This document shows, in pieces, positions 25,012-36,835 of a DNA stretch of 64,000 nucleotides. The notes under the pieces were generated by a model. It saw only the letters and a program-made list of their open reading frames with translations. It ran no database searches and was not told the DNA's origin. A program made the translations under genes and the position numbers. The stretch's first letter is position 1. Every line of letters starts with the position of its first letter. Source of the stretch: Mangifera indica (taxonomy: Eukaryota; Streptophyta; Magnoliopsida; Sapindales; Anacardiaceae). The stretch covers positions 19,763,463 to 19,827,462 of the forward strand of contig NC_058137.1 in NCBI RefSeq assembly GCF_011075055.1, in the 5' to 3' direction.

Positions 25012-28000
25012 TGTTTTTACATATAATGCTATTTTTATTTTATTTTATCGTAATATCATTAGTACACATTTCCGTTTTTACACTTTCAATTGATGATTCG
25101 TGTCAACAGAAAGCAAATTGAAAATTGTTTAGAAATTAGTGCTGCATTTCTTGCGATGGATGGGAGAGTAACGCAAGTTTATGCATGAACAAAAACTGTT
25201 TTTTGAATCCTCAAAATGGATACTGTATTCATGAAAACTGTGTCGTTTGTGTGGAGGTATTTATGGTCATAAACACTGTGGAAGGGGAAGCGCTTACGAA
25301 TAATTAATGACCCTCCCACTTATTTCCATACATGGAAGTTTGGTCAACATTATTACTTCAAGTCATTTGGATGCTACAAAAAGTTGGCACTTATTTTCTT
25401 TTGACTTACAATAGAAGGTGAAGGTTGCTGTAACTGCAGAACTTCATTAATGTATTGCAGGAAGTTATGGACGTGGAGATGGAGAAGGCAAAGGAAACTG
25501 TATTTCACTATCTATTTATAAATGTGTCGGCGTGATTTTTACCTCCAGATACTAAAGTGTTGATTCTGATACAGTATCCGTGGGAAAGACCAAAGCATAA
25601 ATGGAAAACACATCGAATTTTAAAAATGAATTTCTAAGCCAGCCTGAACAAAAATTCTGGTGTTTCCAGTGTAGCCATTTTTGTTACTATTTGCGGAATG
25701 TAGAGACTTAAGGTGTCTAACTTAATGCAGGGGTAATTAATGTGGTTCATAACAATAAATTAATTACTGATTTATCTTTTGTTTTTAATTGAAGTTCTTC
25801 CATGTCTCTCTCTCACAAAAAATTCTATGGGCCTTTCTGCGGCCGACCTACATGCTCTCTGCACCAGTCTGCTGCCTGATAATATTATATTAACTTTTAC
25901 ATTATTATAATTTTATTATTTTTCTAAAGTGAGCAAGGATAACACCCCTAAAATTTTATTAAAAAACTTTATGTGATGGAAAAATTGAACTAATAAAATA
26001 AAACAAATTGTATATAAAATAAATAAATTCATATCATATGCATTATAAATACACAAGTTTTGTCAATTAGTTTTCCAATCTAAATTTTTTAAATCTTCAA
26101 ATATATCTTCAATAACTAAATTATACAACTCGAAATCTATCATCACTCACTACTTCATACACCTATTACTTTCAACAATATTTTGGTGGAAACTTGATCT
26201 TTTGTTTTCTAAAACTAGACTTAACAAATGAGTGAGTTAGGCTAGGTACAATGCAGGTTATAATAGATATGGATAAAAAATTGGTTGATTTATACAGATA
26301 AAGCATATATAAATTTGTATCCAGTCTTATAGATATAAATAAACCTATAAGTTACCCTTTAAATAATTTTTGCATAAGGATCAAATGCATATTTTGATGA
26401 TAACGATATCATCTTCAAATTAGAACAATTAAAACCTGAGACAAGCTGATATACATGTGTATACACTTGTTGATGTAAGAATTTATGTTTCTAAATATGT
26501 GTTTATTGATCATTCACGAGCCATGATATTTACATAGGTTTCAACGACTATTGTACTATCACATTATCTTCTCTTTTACTCATCAAAACATTGTGATCAT
26601 ATCATACATTTTTTTTTTAAATTTTGTTTATGTCAAGTCAATCGTCTAAAGTTAGAAAAATTTGTAGTTACCATAATTGCTAATGTACTTAATATTGATT
26701 AGTTAATTGGATATTCAGATAATGTATCATCATATATTTAAATGATTATAAATTAAAGATAAAGTAATATCTAATCACACGATGATAAATCTTATAAATA
26801 CCTAATTAAATACTCAAAATTGGGTATTCATAACATTTCTCTATTGCTAATGGATATTTCAATTTCAATTTTTTTTAACATTCAATTATTACGTTTTCAT
26901 TTGTCAAAAATAATGTTTAATTACAGTTATAATCAATGTTCATAAATTTTTCTAGGGTATTAACTATTGATGGATTTTGTTTATTTTTAGAGTATAATTA
27001 TGGTTGATGAGGAACAATGGGAGGATGAATAGCATAAATTTGATGCTGAGCATCTTCCTATTTGCTACATATGATCACTTGTTTGAATGCATTAGAGGAT
27101 CATAAAGAACTTGTACTAGATATTGAAGCATACTTCTAGATTTTGGTTAATCCATGACAAAGCTCATAGAACCACCAATAATGGAGATGTAAAAGACCGA
27201 TGATTGTCGGAAACAACCAACGACTTCTTAACCATTGGCGAGTGTCATGGTTGGAAGAGAAAAAACATTATGCTTTCCTTTTTTATTATTATTTTTTATC
27301 TCATACGCCTTTTCAACCCTGGCACAACCCGCAACTCTAGGGGTCATGTTTTTTTTACTAGCCATGCTGACCCACGGGCATTAACAGGTATGTTCATGTT
27401 GATTTTGAAATGAAACTATTGGATTAACCGCAGAGAGAGGAAACAGAGGGCCGTGGCACTATTGGAATAGACTGTTTAAGTAAAAAAGCTCTTTGCCCTT
27501 ATATGGCAGAAGAAGGTACGTACAAGAACCTGAAAGTTTCATGTACTTCTACTTGGAGAATCAGCACGTTGTCTTACTTTCGCTTTCCTTTTGATCTAAA
27601 TCCTGCTCTTCTTTCCATTTTCTGTGATTTGAAGCTAGATATAGATAGAAGTCGATCGAATCTGAAAATGGAATTGATCTTGCCGAAACCCCATTCCCTT
27701 ACTCAGCGGGACTCGTAGGCACCAGACTTTTGGGGTTGATTTTGAAATAATGTGTAGTAATGCAACAGTTATTCTAGTTTCATCGTCCATGCAAGTGTGG
27801 AACCAGCCCCTTTGAGGCTACGTCTTGACCTACCCTCAATGCTAAAAAGCTTTTAATATCTATAGGTTATGCCCTCCCTTATTTCAATGTGATTCTTTCA
27901 TCTTGTTTTTGTTAACACACTCATTTCAATTCAATATCTTAAGTCTTTAAATGATGATGTATAGTTGGGTGAAATCTCTAACTATAGAATTTTATTGTGA

Positions 28001-28260
28001 TTTGCACTTCTTGGTATAGGTTATTTAATGCGTTGCATGATCAAAATGTCTTTATTAACATCAAATGATTATTTTTTATTTTTAATCTTGCATGCTTAGA
28101 TTGCCTCATATTTCATTGATTGGGATTCTAAAGTTTAAACTAATTATTTGGATTTTCTTATTAGTTTAGTGTATTGTTATTATTATTTTCATCTGTCATT
28201 TTTATCTAATTGGCATATAGTTTAACTATTTATTGTACATATCATAATTGAAGCAATATT
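25012..28260. other. unassigned DNA, some stretches of mixed composition
   Basis: 25090-25860 and 27400-27860 are less AT-rich than the surroundings and look like unique sequence. Open stretches at 27204-27413 and 27503-27718 match nothing I recognise. 26700-26830 carries an internal block (TAAATTAAAGATAAAGTAAT) shared in type with the MITE at 28262. Confidence 0.4.
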
Positions 28261-28261
28261 A

Positions 28262-28400
28262 TATGTATACACTTTGAATACACAAATAATGTGTTATTAT
28301 AAAATTTGTTGTTATTTTATCTTTAATTCAAAATCAATCAATCTCATGATGATAAATCATTTGTGTATCTATTTTGTATACTCAAAGTGTGTCTACATAG
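28262..28400. repeat. MITE with terminal inverted repeats
   Basis: Left end ATGTATACACTTTGAATACA; the right end in reverse complement reads ATGTAGACACACTTTGAGTA. The middle contains a TTTATCTTTAATTCAAAATC core and CTCATGATGATAAATCA. The total of about 139 bp and the AT-rich core fit a small non-autonomous DNA transposon. Confidence 0.68.
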
Positions 28401-29339
28401 TTTTTATTATTATAATTGTGTATTATAAACTTGTGTAATATAACTACATTATTGTATTAAAGAAATAACTACATTTACCATAATGATGAAACAAAAATAT
28501 GCCCGTGAAAGTCTTTTTGAGCTGAAATATTTCAGATTTGAAATTAAAAACATAATTTATTAAAAAGCAGATGTGTGTTGGGTTAGGTACCACATAGGAA
28601 AGATATAACTCGCAAAAAAAAAGAGGGAGACCCTAGAGAGGAAGTAAAAGCCTCCTCACAATCAGAAGCAGGATGAAAGGCATAGGTAACAAATTGGGCA
28701 AAGCCCGCATCTTTCCTGGAATCTGGAGAACTTGTACGTGGAGACTAAAATTGAATAATTAATAGGTAGACTTCACCTTGATTCATGATAATACACAGAG
28801 TAATTATTTTTTTCTTTGAACTTCTCCATTTACTTAGTAATACCACTGTCCTATATACAGTAGGATTTATGAATTAGCATAGTGTTTCTACAAATGTGAT
28901 TTGATGTACTATTGTCCTTTTCATGTTCTACTGGAAAACTATTAGGGGTGGTTGTTGGTGTTAAAAGCTTGAATGTTGTAAATTAATTTTAGGAACATCT
29001 CACTAAAATTTAACTTTTTGGTGCTTTGGTTCTTTGGGATTTATAAATGAAACTTATAAAAAAAATAATAATCTGATGTAAATTACATTTGCATGTTATC
29101 CTATTGGATGGCATATGTAAAGTTTTGTGTGTTCTATACCTTTCCAGCACGAGAGTGAATATTAATTTCCTAGTTCCAGGTTTCCATACTTTTTTGGTTT
29201 TCCACTTAATCAATCTTCCAAATGTGATGCTTAAATAGGTCAAATGACTATTTTCCAACTGAACTTTGATGAAATGATGATTTACCATTTTTATGCTTGA
29301 AAAGTTCATTTGTCCACTCGTAATTTTATTTTCTTCTTT
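28401..29339. other. unassigned DNA
   Basis: Nothing recognised. 28590-28740 is purine-rich and of mixed composition. The open minus-strand stretch at 29348-29010 overlaps the edge of the next LTR and has no domain. Confidence 0.4.
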
Positions 29340-29826
29340 TTTATGCAAACCCAGAAATTCAAAACAAATTTCAGAATTTGGTCAATTAACTTGATGAAAT
29401 AAATGCAAAAATCAAGAGAGAATTGACTAAATAATGCATTGTGAAAGTGCCTTCATTAATCAATCGAGGAATTTATAGACTCCAACTCAGACTTACACTG
29501 TTGGATTTCTTCAATAGATAAGAAAAGCAAAAAAAGGACATAACAAAGGGAAACTCAAATCCCTGGTAATTTGAGAGGTCAGTGACGTCCAAAACCAAAT
29601 ATCAATTCCAATTTCTGCGTACCCCACACTTCCCACGCCCTGCCATTTTGATTCCTTTTTCTCTAACAAACTTGCTTAGATCCACAAATCCAAAACAACC
29701 ATGCGGTCACTCCAGTTGGTTATTGGAATCATCTTGTTCCCCTCTTGCTCTACTGACTGGTTGCACACTTCTCCCCTTTTTGTGCTTGCAAGAATGTACT
29801 TTCGTAAAGAGGGTTCTATCAATACA
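29340..29826 (-). repeat. 3' LTR of the gypsy fragment
   Basis: Starts TGTATTGATAGAACCC on the minus strand right after the polypurine tract. A TATA-type promoter word (TCTATAAATTCC) lies at about 29470-29480. The left edge is approximate. Confidence 0.65.
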
Positions 29827-29838
29827 CCCCCCTTCCAA
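29827..29838 (-). other. polypurine tract
   Basis: TTGGAAGGGGGG on the minus strand, immediately upstream of the LTR start. Confidence 0.72.
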
Positions 29839-29839
29839 T

Positions 29840-30597
29840 GAGTCTCACCTTGTCCTCAAGGTGGAATTCAAGAAAGTGATAATTTGCTTCAAAGTAATCT
29901 TCCCAAGTATTCTCACAGTTAGGCAAAGGTTTCCATTTGAGTAAAACGTCAAGTCTGCCCATCAGAAGAAAATTTGGTGCTCAACATGCTTTCAGGTTGT
30001 AAGTGCAATTCAAGGTCACTTGTTAAGCACAAAGGAAAGGGTTGTGGTTCAATATCGGTCCCTATCATCTTCTTGAGTTGGGAAAAATGAAAAACAGGAT
30101 GATATACTGTGGAACTAGGAGGCAGGTCTATTCTATACGCAACAACACCAATTTTCTCCAAAATCCTCCGGGATTTTGTAATGGCCATAAATACTAGAAC
30201 TCAATTTCCCGTTTGGCCTTTTGTCTAAGTTCTTTTACTTTTAAGGATTCCACTTCAAAAATACCACATCAGCAAGTTCATATTGTGGTTGCACTGTATA
30301 AAGTGGTGTTGTACTGATATTCAACCTAAGCAACCCGTGGAGCCTAATCTCTGGGTTTTCGTACATAGAAGCATTGCAAATAAATTTGTGAACTCCAATT
30401 AACTCCTTCAATTTGGTCACCTGTTTGTAGGGGGTAAACACTACTAAATTTGAGTCTTGTGCCCACATTACGAAGTAACTCTACCCAAAATTGGCTCATA
30501 AAGACATGGTCTTGATCGATTATAATTGATTGACGATAACCATGAAGTCTAATCCTTGGCCACATCTTTTGCCTGCCACCTATGAAGTCCAACAAGA
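29840..30597 (-). pseudogene. gypsy integrase C-terminus and chromodomain remnant
   Basis: Blocks in order: DQDHVFMSQFWVELLRNVGT (normally DRDRVF, at about 30510, holding the second catalytic Asp), KFSSVYPLQT, then YELADVVFLKWNP at 30260, ILEKIGVVAYRIDLPP at 30150 (the GPF/Y-like module), VFHFSQLKK at 30095, and EPQPFP with LTSDLELHLQPE at 30000. The polyprotein ends close to the polypurine tract. Three frames are needed to read it. Confidence 0.88.
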
Positions 30598-30617
30598 TAT
30601 CTTCTCACACTTTTATT

Positions 30618-30705
30618 GGGAAATTAAAATTTTTACCCTTATTTTAATCTGTGTATACATACATGCCACCCATCTTATAACTTAATCAAATATACCATAA
30701 CGGTA
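30618..30705. repeat. probable terminal inverted repeat of a Mutator-like element
   Basis: GGGAAATTAAAATTTTTACC at 30618, followed by ACATGCCACCC. This layout is typical of plant MULE ends as I know them. A faint counterpart (AGGGTTAAAATGAGATTTTG) lies near 32972, but the pairing is weak. Confidence 0.4.
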
Positions 30706-31596
30706 ATCTATTCTCTCAAAATACCCTTCTTGACATGACTCATGCAGAGATTCTCTCTTTTTCTCTCTTCTTCCTCAGCTTTCAAATGAGGAAGGAATCC
30801 TCACAGCATGAAAAAAAAAAATTTCGTTAAAGAAGACACGTGATTGAACAATAAAACCCGTGAGAAAACCATTATAAAATATTCAACTTGGACACAAGGG
30901 AGGGAGAGACGAAAATTGTTAAATTTATTTAGAGAATTAACATCTTCTGTAAAGATTTCACAGCAAAATCATCCACATTCAGGTCAGTCTTGACTTAAGC
31001 CCGTTTATTATGTGTTTTCTTTATGAACAATTGAAAATGAAATAAGTATGGTAGATTCATGTTCATAACTTCATGTAAAATTTAATTTTGTTGTAATTTC
31101 ATATTATTAGATTGTTTACTACTATTATTTCATATTATTTCTACTGTTTAAAGTTGTTATAATATTGTTTAATATTGTATTAATGGTTATAAAAAACCAA
31201 AATTCAGCACATGAAGAGCAAGTTGGTGTTAACGTCAACCCCCCGGGCCCCATTGAATTTATTTATTTTTTTATGTTTTCTTGCATTGCACTCAATTCCT
31301 TAATTTTTATGCTTGTTTATTCCAATTTGGTGCTCATGTGTGTATTGTTTTTCTCTGTCTTGGCAGAGAGTTGCATAAAAAATTACAGAACTACCACTGT
31401 CATTTTCTTCCGTTTTTTATTGTCTTACCTTGATCAATATTTGTACATCACTTGATGATATGATAGTTTAATATGTTGTAAATACGTACGTATGAAGTTT
31501 GGTTGCATTGGTATTGCATTTGAGGCTTAATTTGAAAAAAATTATAAAATAGTGCAATTTGGAGTTTTTGTGTTTTTAGGTTTATTTTTAGTCACG
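30706..31596. other. leader of the Mutator-like element, no domain
   Basis: Contains a CT-rich stretch (30745-30780) and an open 96-codon stretch at 31165-31455 of hydrophobic composition without a known domain. A possible splice acceptor (TTTTTAG) precedes the ATG at 31597. Confidence 0.4.
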
Positions 31597-32034
31597 ATGG
31601 AAAAAGTTGTATTTAAGATTTGCTATGGAGGCCAGTGGATTGAAGGTGATGATAATGTGGCAAGTTATGTTGGTGGGAATGAGAGAGGGATGTGTATTGA
31701 CACAAGTGTTGATTTTGAAGGATTCATTACAAGAATCAGCTATCGTCTAAGACTCGATTGAAGTAAGTCAAATGTGCGCGTATTTACCTTAGGTAATGTG
31801 GGTTCAATGGAGATTGTAGACGATGATGATATGAAGTTTTTGATGGTTGTAGCAAAAAGTTCACAAAAATATACAAAACTTTATGTTATCAAAAGTCAAA
31901 TTAACGGAAGGGACAATCAACAAGCCGAAGATATTCATAATGAAGAAAAGAAAAATCATCTAACAGATGAGTGGGCACATCCACAAAATTTTCAAGAGAG
32001 AAGAGCAATTGAACAAAACAAGATAACTCTGTGA
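31597..32034 (+). pseudogene. Mutator-like element N-terminal (MuDR) domain
   Basis: ATG at 31597; the frame runs to 32034 with a single in-frame TGA at 31759. The wording YGGQWIEGDDNVASYVGG, then GMCIDTSVDFEGFI and MEIVDDDDMKFLMVV, matches the beta-grasp-like N-terminal domain of MuDR-type transposases (normally a YxGG block, a central region, and an MEIxxDxDV end). The zinc-finger and mutase domains that should follow are not visible after 32034. The single stop in an otherwise open 146 codons suggests a younger decay than the retrotransposons around it. Confidence 0.72.
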
Positions 32035-32999
32035 AGAAATGTTATCATTTCATTTCCGCTAGAATTGTCATTAGTGCTTCTAACAAGGATATCCAAAGTA
32101 AGAATGTTTGAATGATTCTTTACGTTGGTCAGGACATCCTCAACAAACTTCATGTTTCCTTGTCAAACACTCGAAGAAAGATGCTGACTCAAAAAACTTG
32201 GCTTACAATCCCATAATTATCACAATTGTCCTTAATATCATGACATCATTAGGCAAATCAGCCTATGTAAGTCGAGGAATAAAAACTGATTATCTCATCT
32301 CTAGATCTAAATATTACTCAGCAAATTTTATAATTAAGCAAGAAATAATGACAGCAAGATGTTTATCTGCTTCCAAAGTGTCCAAAAAACAAATTCTTTG
32401 ATGCTCTAGCATTTTGCCTTTATTAGAAGAAAATATTGTTCCAGTTAGGGAGCACTATCTTGCCTGTATCCAACTGAAAGAGCATTTATACTCGTTTTTG
32501 TACCACTGGTGTGATACTACAAGTCCCAATTCATAATTTGAAGCAAGAGATGCAATGCAATAATATAAATTGTGACTTCAAATATCGCAACATTAGATTC
32601 AATTATTACTTTTGTAACACTTGGTAGTAGCATCTTGTGCCCAATGGTAAAATTTCTTTAGATAGTCTAGCTAGAATGACATTTGACATTGCTCATGAAA
32701 CTCCCTTGGAAAGCTCATAATGCATTTGAAGTAGTCGAAGAAAATTCAAATACCAAAGATTCCAAAAAAGTAATTCCAATGAACTGCACATCTATTCCAT
32801 GGTTACCATAATAAATAACATATTTTACCTAACTAAAAAAAATACTTCCTTCTTAGATATAGTAAAATCTAGCTAATTGACATGTGCGATGGTGACAATT
32901 ATGCTGAGATGGTTACGTATGACTTTTCATCGCATGAGACCTTCCACCATTGCGGATTGATTCATTGGGATTGTTACTAGGGTTAAAATGAGATTTTGG
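32035..32999. other. unassigned, with open stretches
   Basis: An open 97-codon stretch at 32108-32401 (plus) and a short stretch at about 32878-32950 (CDGDNYAEMVTYDF) look codon-like but match no domain I know. They may be remnants of the Mutator-like element or captured DNA. Confidence 0.35.
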
Positions 33000-33950
33000 G
33001 AACCATTTTGATTGTGGACAATGAGGAGAAGGTACATGTTCGTTTGGGCAAGTATAATAGAAGGGAGGTGGTAAGTTTGTGGGATTTTCAAGACTTGATT
33101 GAAGTGGGAGATGAAGATGAGCGGCTGGGTAGGTTATAGAAAGAAAACTTGTTGATTTGGAGAAGAAAAGAATTGATAATACAAAAGAGAATTTCAGTTG
33201 GAGAGACTTGAGGTGTTTGATTGGGTTGGGTTAAATTAATTGGATGATATTGGGGTTTTGGATAGGAATTATTTGAGGTGAATGTAAAAATAAATTTGTA
33301 AGTGGGTTGGTTGTGATTCAAGGAATCAGTTGAATTTGTTTATGGAGTGGACCTGGGTAGGTTCATGTGTGAGTTGGGTTTGAATAGGTAAATGTGATTT
33401 TGAGTTATTTTTGTAATTGGGTTAAGTGTGATTTAAGTAATGTGGATTTGATTTATTTATGAAAATGGTCTGGATAGTTTGGGGTGTGAGTTAGGCTAAG
33501 TGGGTTTTATTTAGTTGAATTTTTGGGTTATTTAGGAGGATAAGTAGTTGAAAATGAGTGGACTGGTAAGTAATTGTATGAGGGTATAATATTAGGGGTT
33601 GAGTTTAATTGAAAAGGTTTTTAGTTTAATGAATTCATTATGGGTTAAATAAATGGGTTAGTGTTTGATTGGGTTGGGTGAGACATTTAGATAGCTCAAG
33701 ATTTGGGCCTGGGTCATAGATTTTGTTTGAGCCAGTGGGATAGTTAATAAAAAATGGAGATTAGGATGGGTTTTGAGAAGTTTTTGGTTTTTGTGGGCTG
33801 GGTTTGCTTTTTGGAAACTAAGATTGGGTTTTATTTGAAATTGGTTTGGGTTTGGATTAGGATTATATGATATGATTTTTGGGTTGGGTTAGGTTTTTAG
33901 GTTGGGTGAAATTTGGGTAGGGTTATCAACACTAACTTTTTCTTTTTTAT
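33000..33950 (+). other. G/T-skewed tract
   Basis: The plus strand is dominated by G and T, with recurring TTGGGTTGGG and GGGTTTGG words, and almost no C. The complementary strand yields only low-complexity open frames (33321-33088). No domains. Confidence 0.75.
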
Positions 33951-34047
33951 TTCCTACAAGCCCTTCGTCTTATTCCTTGGACTTAATCTTCTTTGTCTCT
34001 TTTAATAGGAAACCATGATAGGAAGATGATTGAACAAATTATAGTGG

Positions 34048-34290
34048 TTAGGCTTTATCAAAATTTATCAAATATCCACTAAAATGTGTTATCTCAACCA
34101 AATCGACCTTAACCTCACCAAAAATTGCTTCGTCATCATCGGATATTGATGCTCCCTTGTTGAAATCTTCAATCTCAATTGAATAGTCTTTCTTCCTTTC
34201 TGTTTGCCTATTAGGTTCCTCTTTTTGGACCATCATTGGTGGCCTAAACTTTCTGAAATGCTCTTGCAATTTATTTGTAGAAAGAAGAAA
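34048..34290 (-). pseudogene. gypsy gag N-terminal remnant
   Basis: Open stretch starting around LQEHFRKFRPPMMVQ, just downstream of a primer-binding site and LTR in the same orientation. By position and acidic composition it is the start of a gypsy gag; sequence support alone is modest. Homology is lost at about 33950, where the G/T tract begins. Confidence 0.5.
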
Positions 34291-34397
34291 GCTTCTTTAA
34301 AAATCTTGTCTAATTTTTATTGATGTCTATACTTTCATTTCCTATGCTTCCTTTTTTTAATTTTAGTTTTCTCAGTTTCGAACCTATCCTAGAAAAG

Positions 34398-34410
34398 TGT
34401 TCTGATGCCA
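34398..34410 (-). other. primer-binding site
   Basis: Minus strand TGGCATCAGAACA, next to an LTR end TATCA at 34414. Confidence 0.72.
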
Positions 34411-34413
34411 TAT

Positions 34414-35049
34414 TGATAGGTATGTAAAGATAGTTGGATTTGATTTGCTGAAGACCTGGAAATTATTAGCGACCAGTCTGCCTATTGCTTATTGAGTATG
34501 CACTTACTAGTAAATCTACTTGAAATATGTATTATTTTTTAAGATCAAGAGATGTGAATAAGTATTGTAATAGTTATAATTTATTGTAACCAATAATCCA
34601 ATGTAACAATAAAGAAGTTTATGTTGATTATATTACTGCAATATTAATGAAATAATTTTTATATCAAACTCTATTTCTCACTACTCTATTCGTATAAGAA
34701 AACCAAGAAAATGACATAATAATCTAGAAAACTCTTACACATAACCTAAAAATTTTGTTGGAACACTCCTAGTTTTTGAGATGTTGAAAATATCTCCTAA
34801 ATGGCCTAGATTTCGAGAGGCTGAGGACTCTTCCAATTCAACTAAAGTTGCCCTAATTTTTACCAAAAATTTCTCTTTGCCTCTCACCCTTTTTTCTTCT
34901 CTTTCTATACAACTTTTTCCTTTAACCACCTTTGATTCCTCTTGCCATGTGTTTACATTTTCCACAATGGTCCTAATTTGTTTATTGTTGGTCCTTGTCT
35001 TTTTTCCTTACTTTCTTTTTTGTGTTATTGTACCTTAATGATCCTAACA
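34414..35049 (-). repeat. 5' LTR of a truncated chromovirus (minus orientation)
   Basis: Minus-strand start TGTTAGGATC at 35049 and end CTATCA at 34414, the same termini (TGTTA to TATCA) as the LTRs at 36836 and 43095. An internal ACATGGCAAGAGGAATC word also resembles them. About 636 bp. Confidence 0.6.
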
Positions 35050-35429
35050 GTAGAATTCCATAAACTATAAGGATGATTATTGATTCTTCTTTGATGTCCC
35101 CCCTGATTTTTATATTTTTTGGAGAATTAATTCTTATGACCACATTCCTCAATTTTTGGCTGAATTATACTCATCTTTATATGGGAGGCATTTGAGGTTT
35201 TTCTTAACTTATAAAAGGATAACATCAGTATTTTATTGGGAAAGAAGATATGAAAAGAACTAATTGTGAGACATGTCAAAGTTAAATATGAGGTCACTTC
35301 ACTAATTGTGAGACATGTCAAAGTTAAATATGAGGTCACTTCACTAGATTGGTTATTACAACCTCTTTCTATATTATCCATAATTTTGGAAGACATTTGA
35401 TTGGGTTTCATAGTTGGACTATCTAGGGC
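35050..35429. other. spacer with 42-bp perfect tandem duplication
   Basis: 35259-35300 is repeated exactly at 35301-35342 (unit begins ACTAATTGTGAGACATGTCA). The copies are identical while the surrounding elements are strongly decayed. From about 35345 the sequence becomes gypsy integrase. Confidence 0.85.
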
Positions 35430-36101
35430 AGTAGGAATGGAGACCATTTTGGTTGTTGATAAGTTAACCAAATGCAATCACTTTTGGCACTACGACACCT
35501 TTTAATGGCTAGAGATATGGCTTGAGTTTTCGTTAATAAGATGGTACGCCTACACGACTACTCATGCTTAATAGTTTCAGACTCAGACAAACTATTTTTG
35601 AGTCAATTTCAGGTTTAAAATTTTTTAAGCAGTAAGAACCACACTAAAATTTAGTTTCCTGTAACATCCCAAATTGATAGCCAAACAAAAGTTGTAAATA
35701 AAAGTTTGGAAATGTACCAATGATGTTTATATTTTTGGCAACCTCAGCAGTGGCCACAATGGTTAACTTAGGTAGAAAATTGGTATCTTTTCTATGAGGA
35801 TGACCCCCTTTAGAGCCTTGTATGGAAAAAAAAAAAAAAACATCCCCTCCCTGCTTTTTATTTTCGGTAGCCTTGACAATGGCCAAAATAGTTAGCTTGG
35901 GTAGAATATCACTGCAATAACACTTATTAAGTTGTCTATACCTTTAACAATGAATATCCATCTCGTTTTCCTTGTATCCCAATTGAAGAAACAAATTAGT
36001 CTAACTCTTGTTAGTTAACATATACAAGAGTGTTTAACCAAAGAGAATACACTTGAGATCCAACCCTTAGAAGTATTTGATTACCACTACTCTTCTCGAA
36101 G
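35430..36101 (+). pseudogene. gypsy integrase fragment, tandem unit 1
   Basis: Plus-strand blocks: VVDKLTKCNHFW (normally VVDRLTKYNHF), FVNKMVRLHDYS, SDSDKLFLSQF (normally SDRDRLFLS, holding a catalytic Asp), and two copies of a WPQWL-like motif. It then jumps to the SQLKK region. Stops abound. The unit is repeated at 36102-36770. Confidence 0.85.
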
Positions 36102-36770
36102 GTATATGTTAACCATCTTGGCTGTTGTTGATAAGTTAACCAAATACAATCACTTTTGGGACTACGACACCTTTTAATGGCCAGAGATATGGCTTGAGTT
36201 TTCGTTAATAAGATGGTACGCCTACACGACTACTCATGCTCAATAGTTTCAGACTTAGACAAACTATTTTTGAGCCAATTTTAGGTTTAAAATTTTTTAA
36301 GCAGTAAGAACCACACTAAAATTTAGTTTCATGTAACATCCCAAATTGATAGCCAAACAAAAGTTGTAAATAAGAGTTTGGAAATGTACCAGTGATGTTA
36401 ATATTTTTGGCAACCTCGACAGTGGCCACAATGGTTAACTTAGGTAGAAAATTGGTATCTTTTTTATGAGGACGACCCCCTTTAGAACCTTGTATGGAAA
36501 AAAAAAAAACATCCCTTCCCTGCTTTTTATTTTTGGTAGCCTTGACAATGGCCAAAATAGTTAGCTTAGGTAGAATATCACTGCAATAACACTTACTAAG
36601 TTGTCTATACCTTTAACAATGAATATCCATCTCATTTTCCTTGTATCCCAATTGAAGAGACAAATTAGTCTAACTCTTGTTAGTTAACATATACAATAGT
36701 GTTTAACCAAAGAGAATACACTTGAGATCTAACCCTTAGAAGTATTTGATTACCATTACTCTTCTCGAAG
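36102..36770 (+). pseudogene. gypsy integrase fragment, tandem unit 2
   Basis: Near-identical copy of 35430-36101, offset 669-672 bp, with only scattered substitutions and small A-run differences (for example the poly-A at 36500 versus 35829). Both units end at the same CTTCTCGAAG word. The high identity places the duplication much later than the decay of the element. Confidence 0.9.
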
Positions 36771-36835
36771 GGAATTAGCAATCCTTATTCAATGGCAAGA
36801 CTTCTCGAGTTATCAAAATTCATGGGAAGTGTTCA
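36771..36835 (+). pseudogene. gypsy chromodomain end, truncated at LTR
   Basis: Reads LAILIQWQDFSSYQNSWEVF, the counterpart of KVLVKWRNLPCFENLWEIF at 42960. The last roughly 20 codons before the LTR are deleted. Confidence 0.75.

Larger units (their letters stand above)
29340..30597 (-). mobile_element. gypsy chromovirus, 3' end only
   Basis: Integrase C-terminal half, chromodomain region, polypurine tract and 3' LTR, reading right to left. The 5' part is missing: homology starts abruptly at about 30597. Related to, but distinct from, the chromoviruses at 34-44 kb and 58-59.7 kb. Confidence 0.87.

Noticed and set aside
27503..27718. Possible first exon of a host gene (71 codons, mixed composition)
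   Set aside because: No recognisable domain and no downstream exons that I could find; kept only as unassigned DNA.
29582..29944. 120-codon plus-strand open stretch
   Set aside because: Antisense to a gypsy LTR and chromodomain end; it has no recognisable domain of its own.
32972..32995. Right terminal inverted repeat of the Mutator-like element
   Set aside because: Resemblance to the 30618 end is limited to a short AT-rich word; not convincing.
33088..33321. Asn/Gln/Pro/Ser-rich 77-codon frame
   Set aside because: Low-complexity product of the G/T-skewed tract read on its complement.
35644..36555. Two 80-codon minus-strand frames starting MAIVKAT, as paired genes
   Set aside because: They are antisense shadows of the duplicated integrase fragment; the plus strand gives the known family wording.
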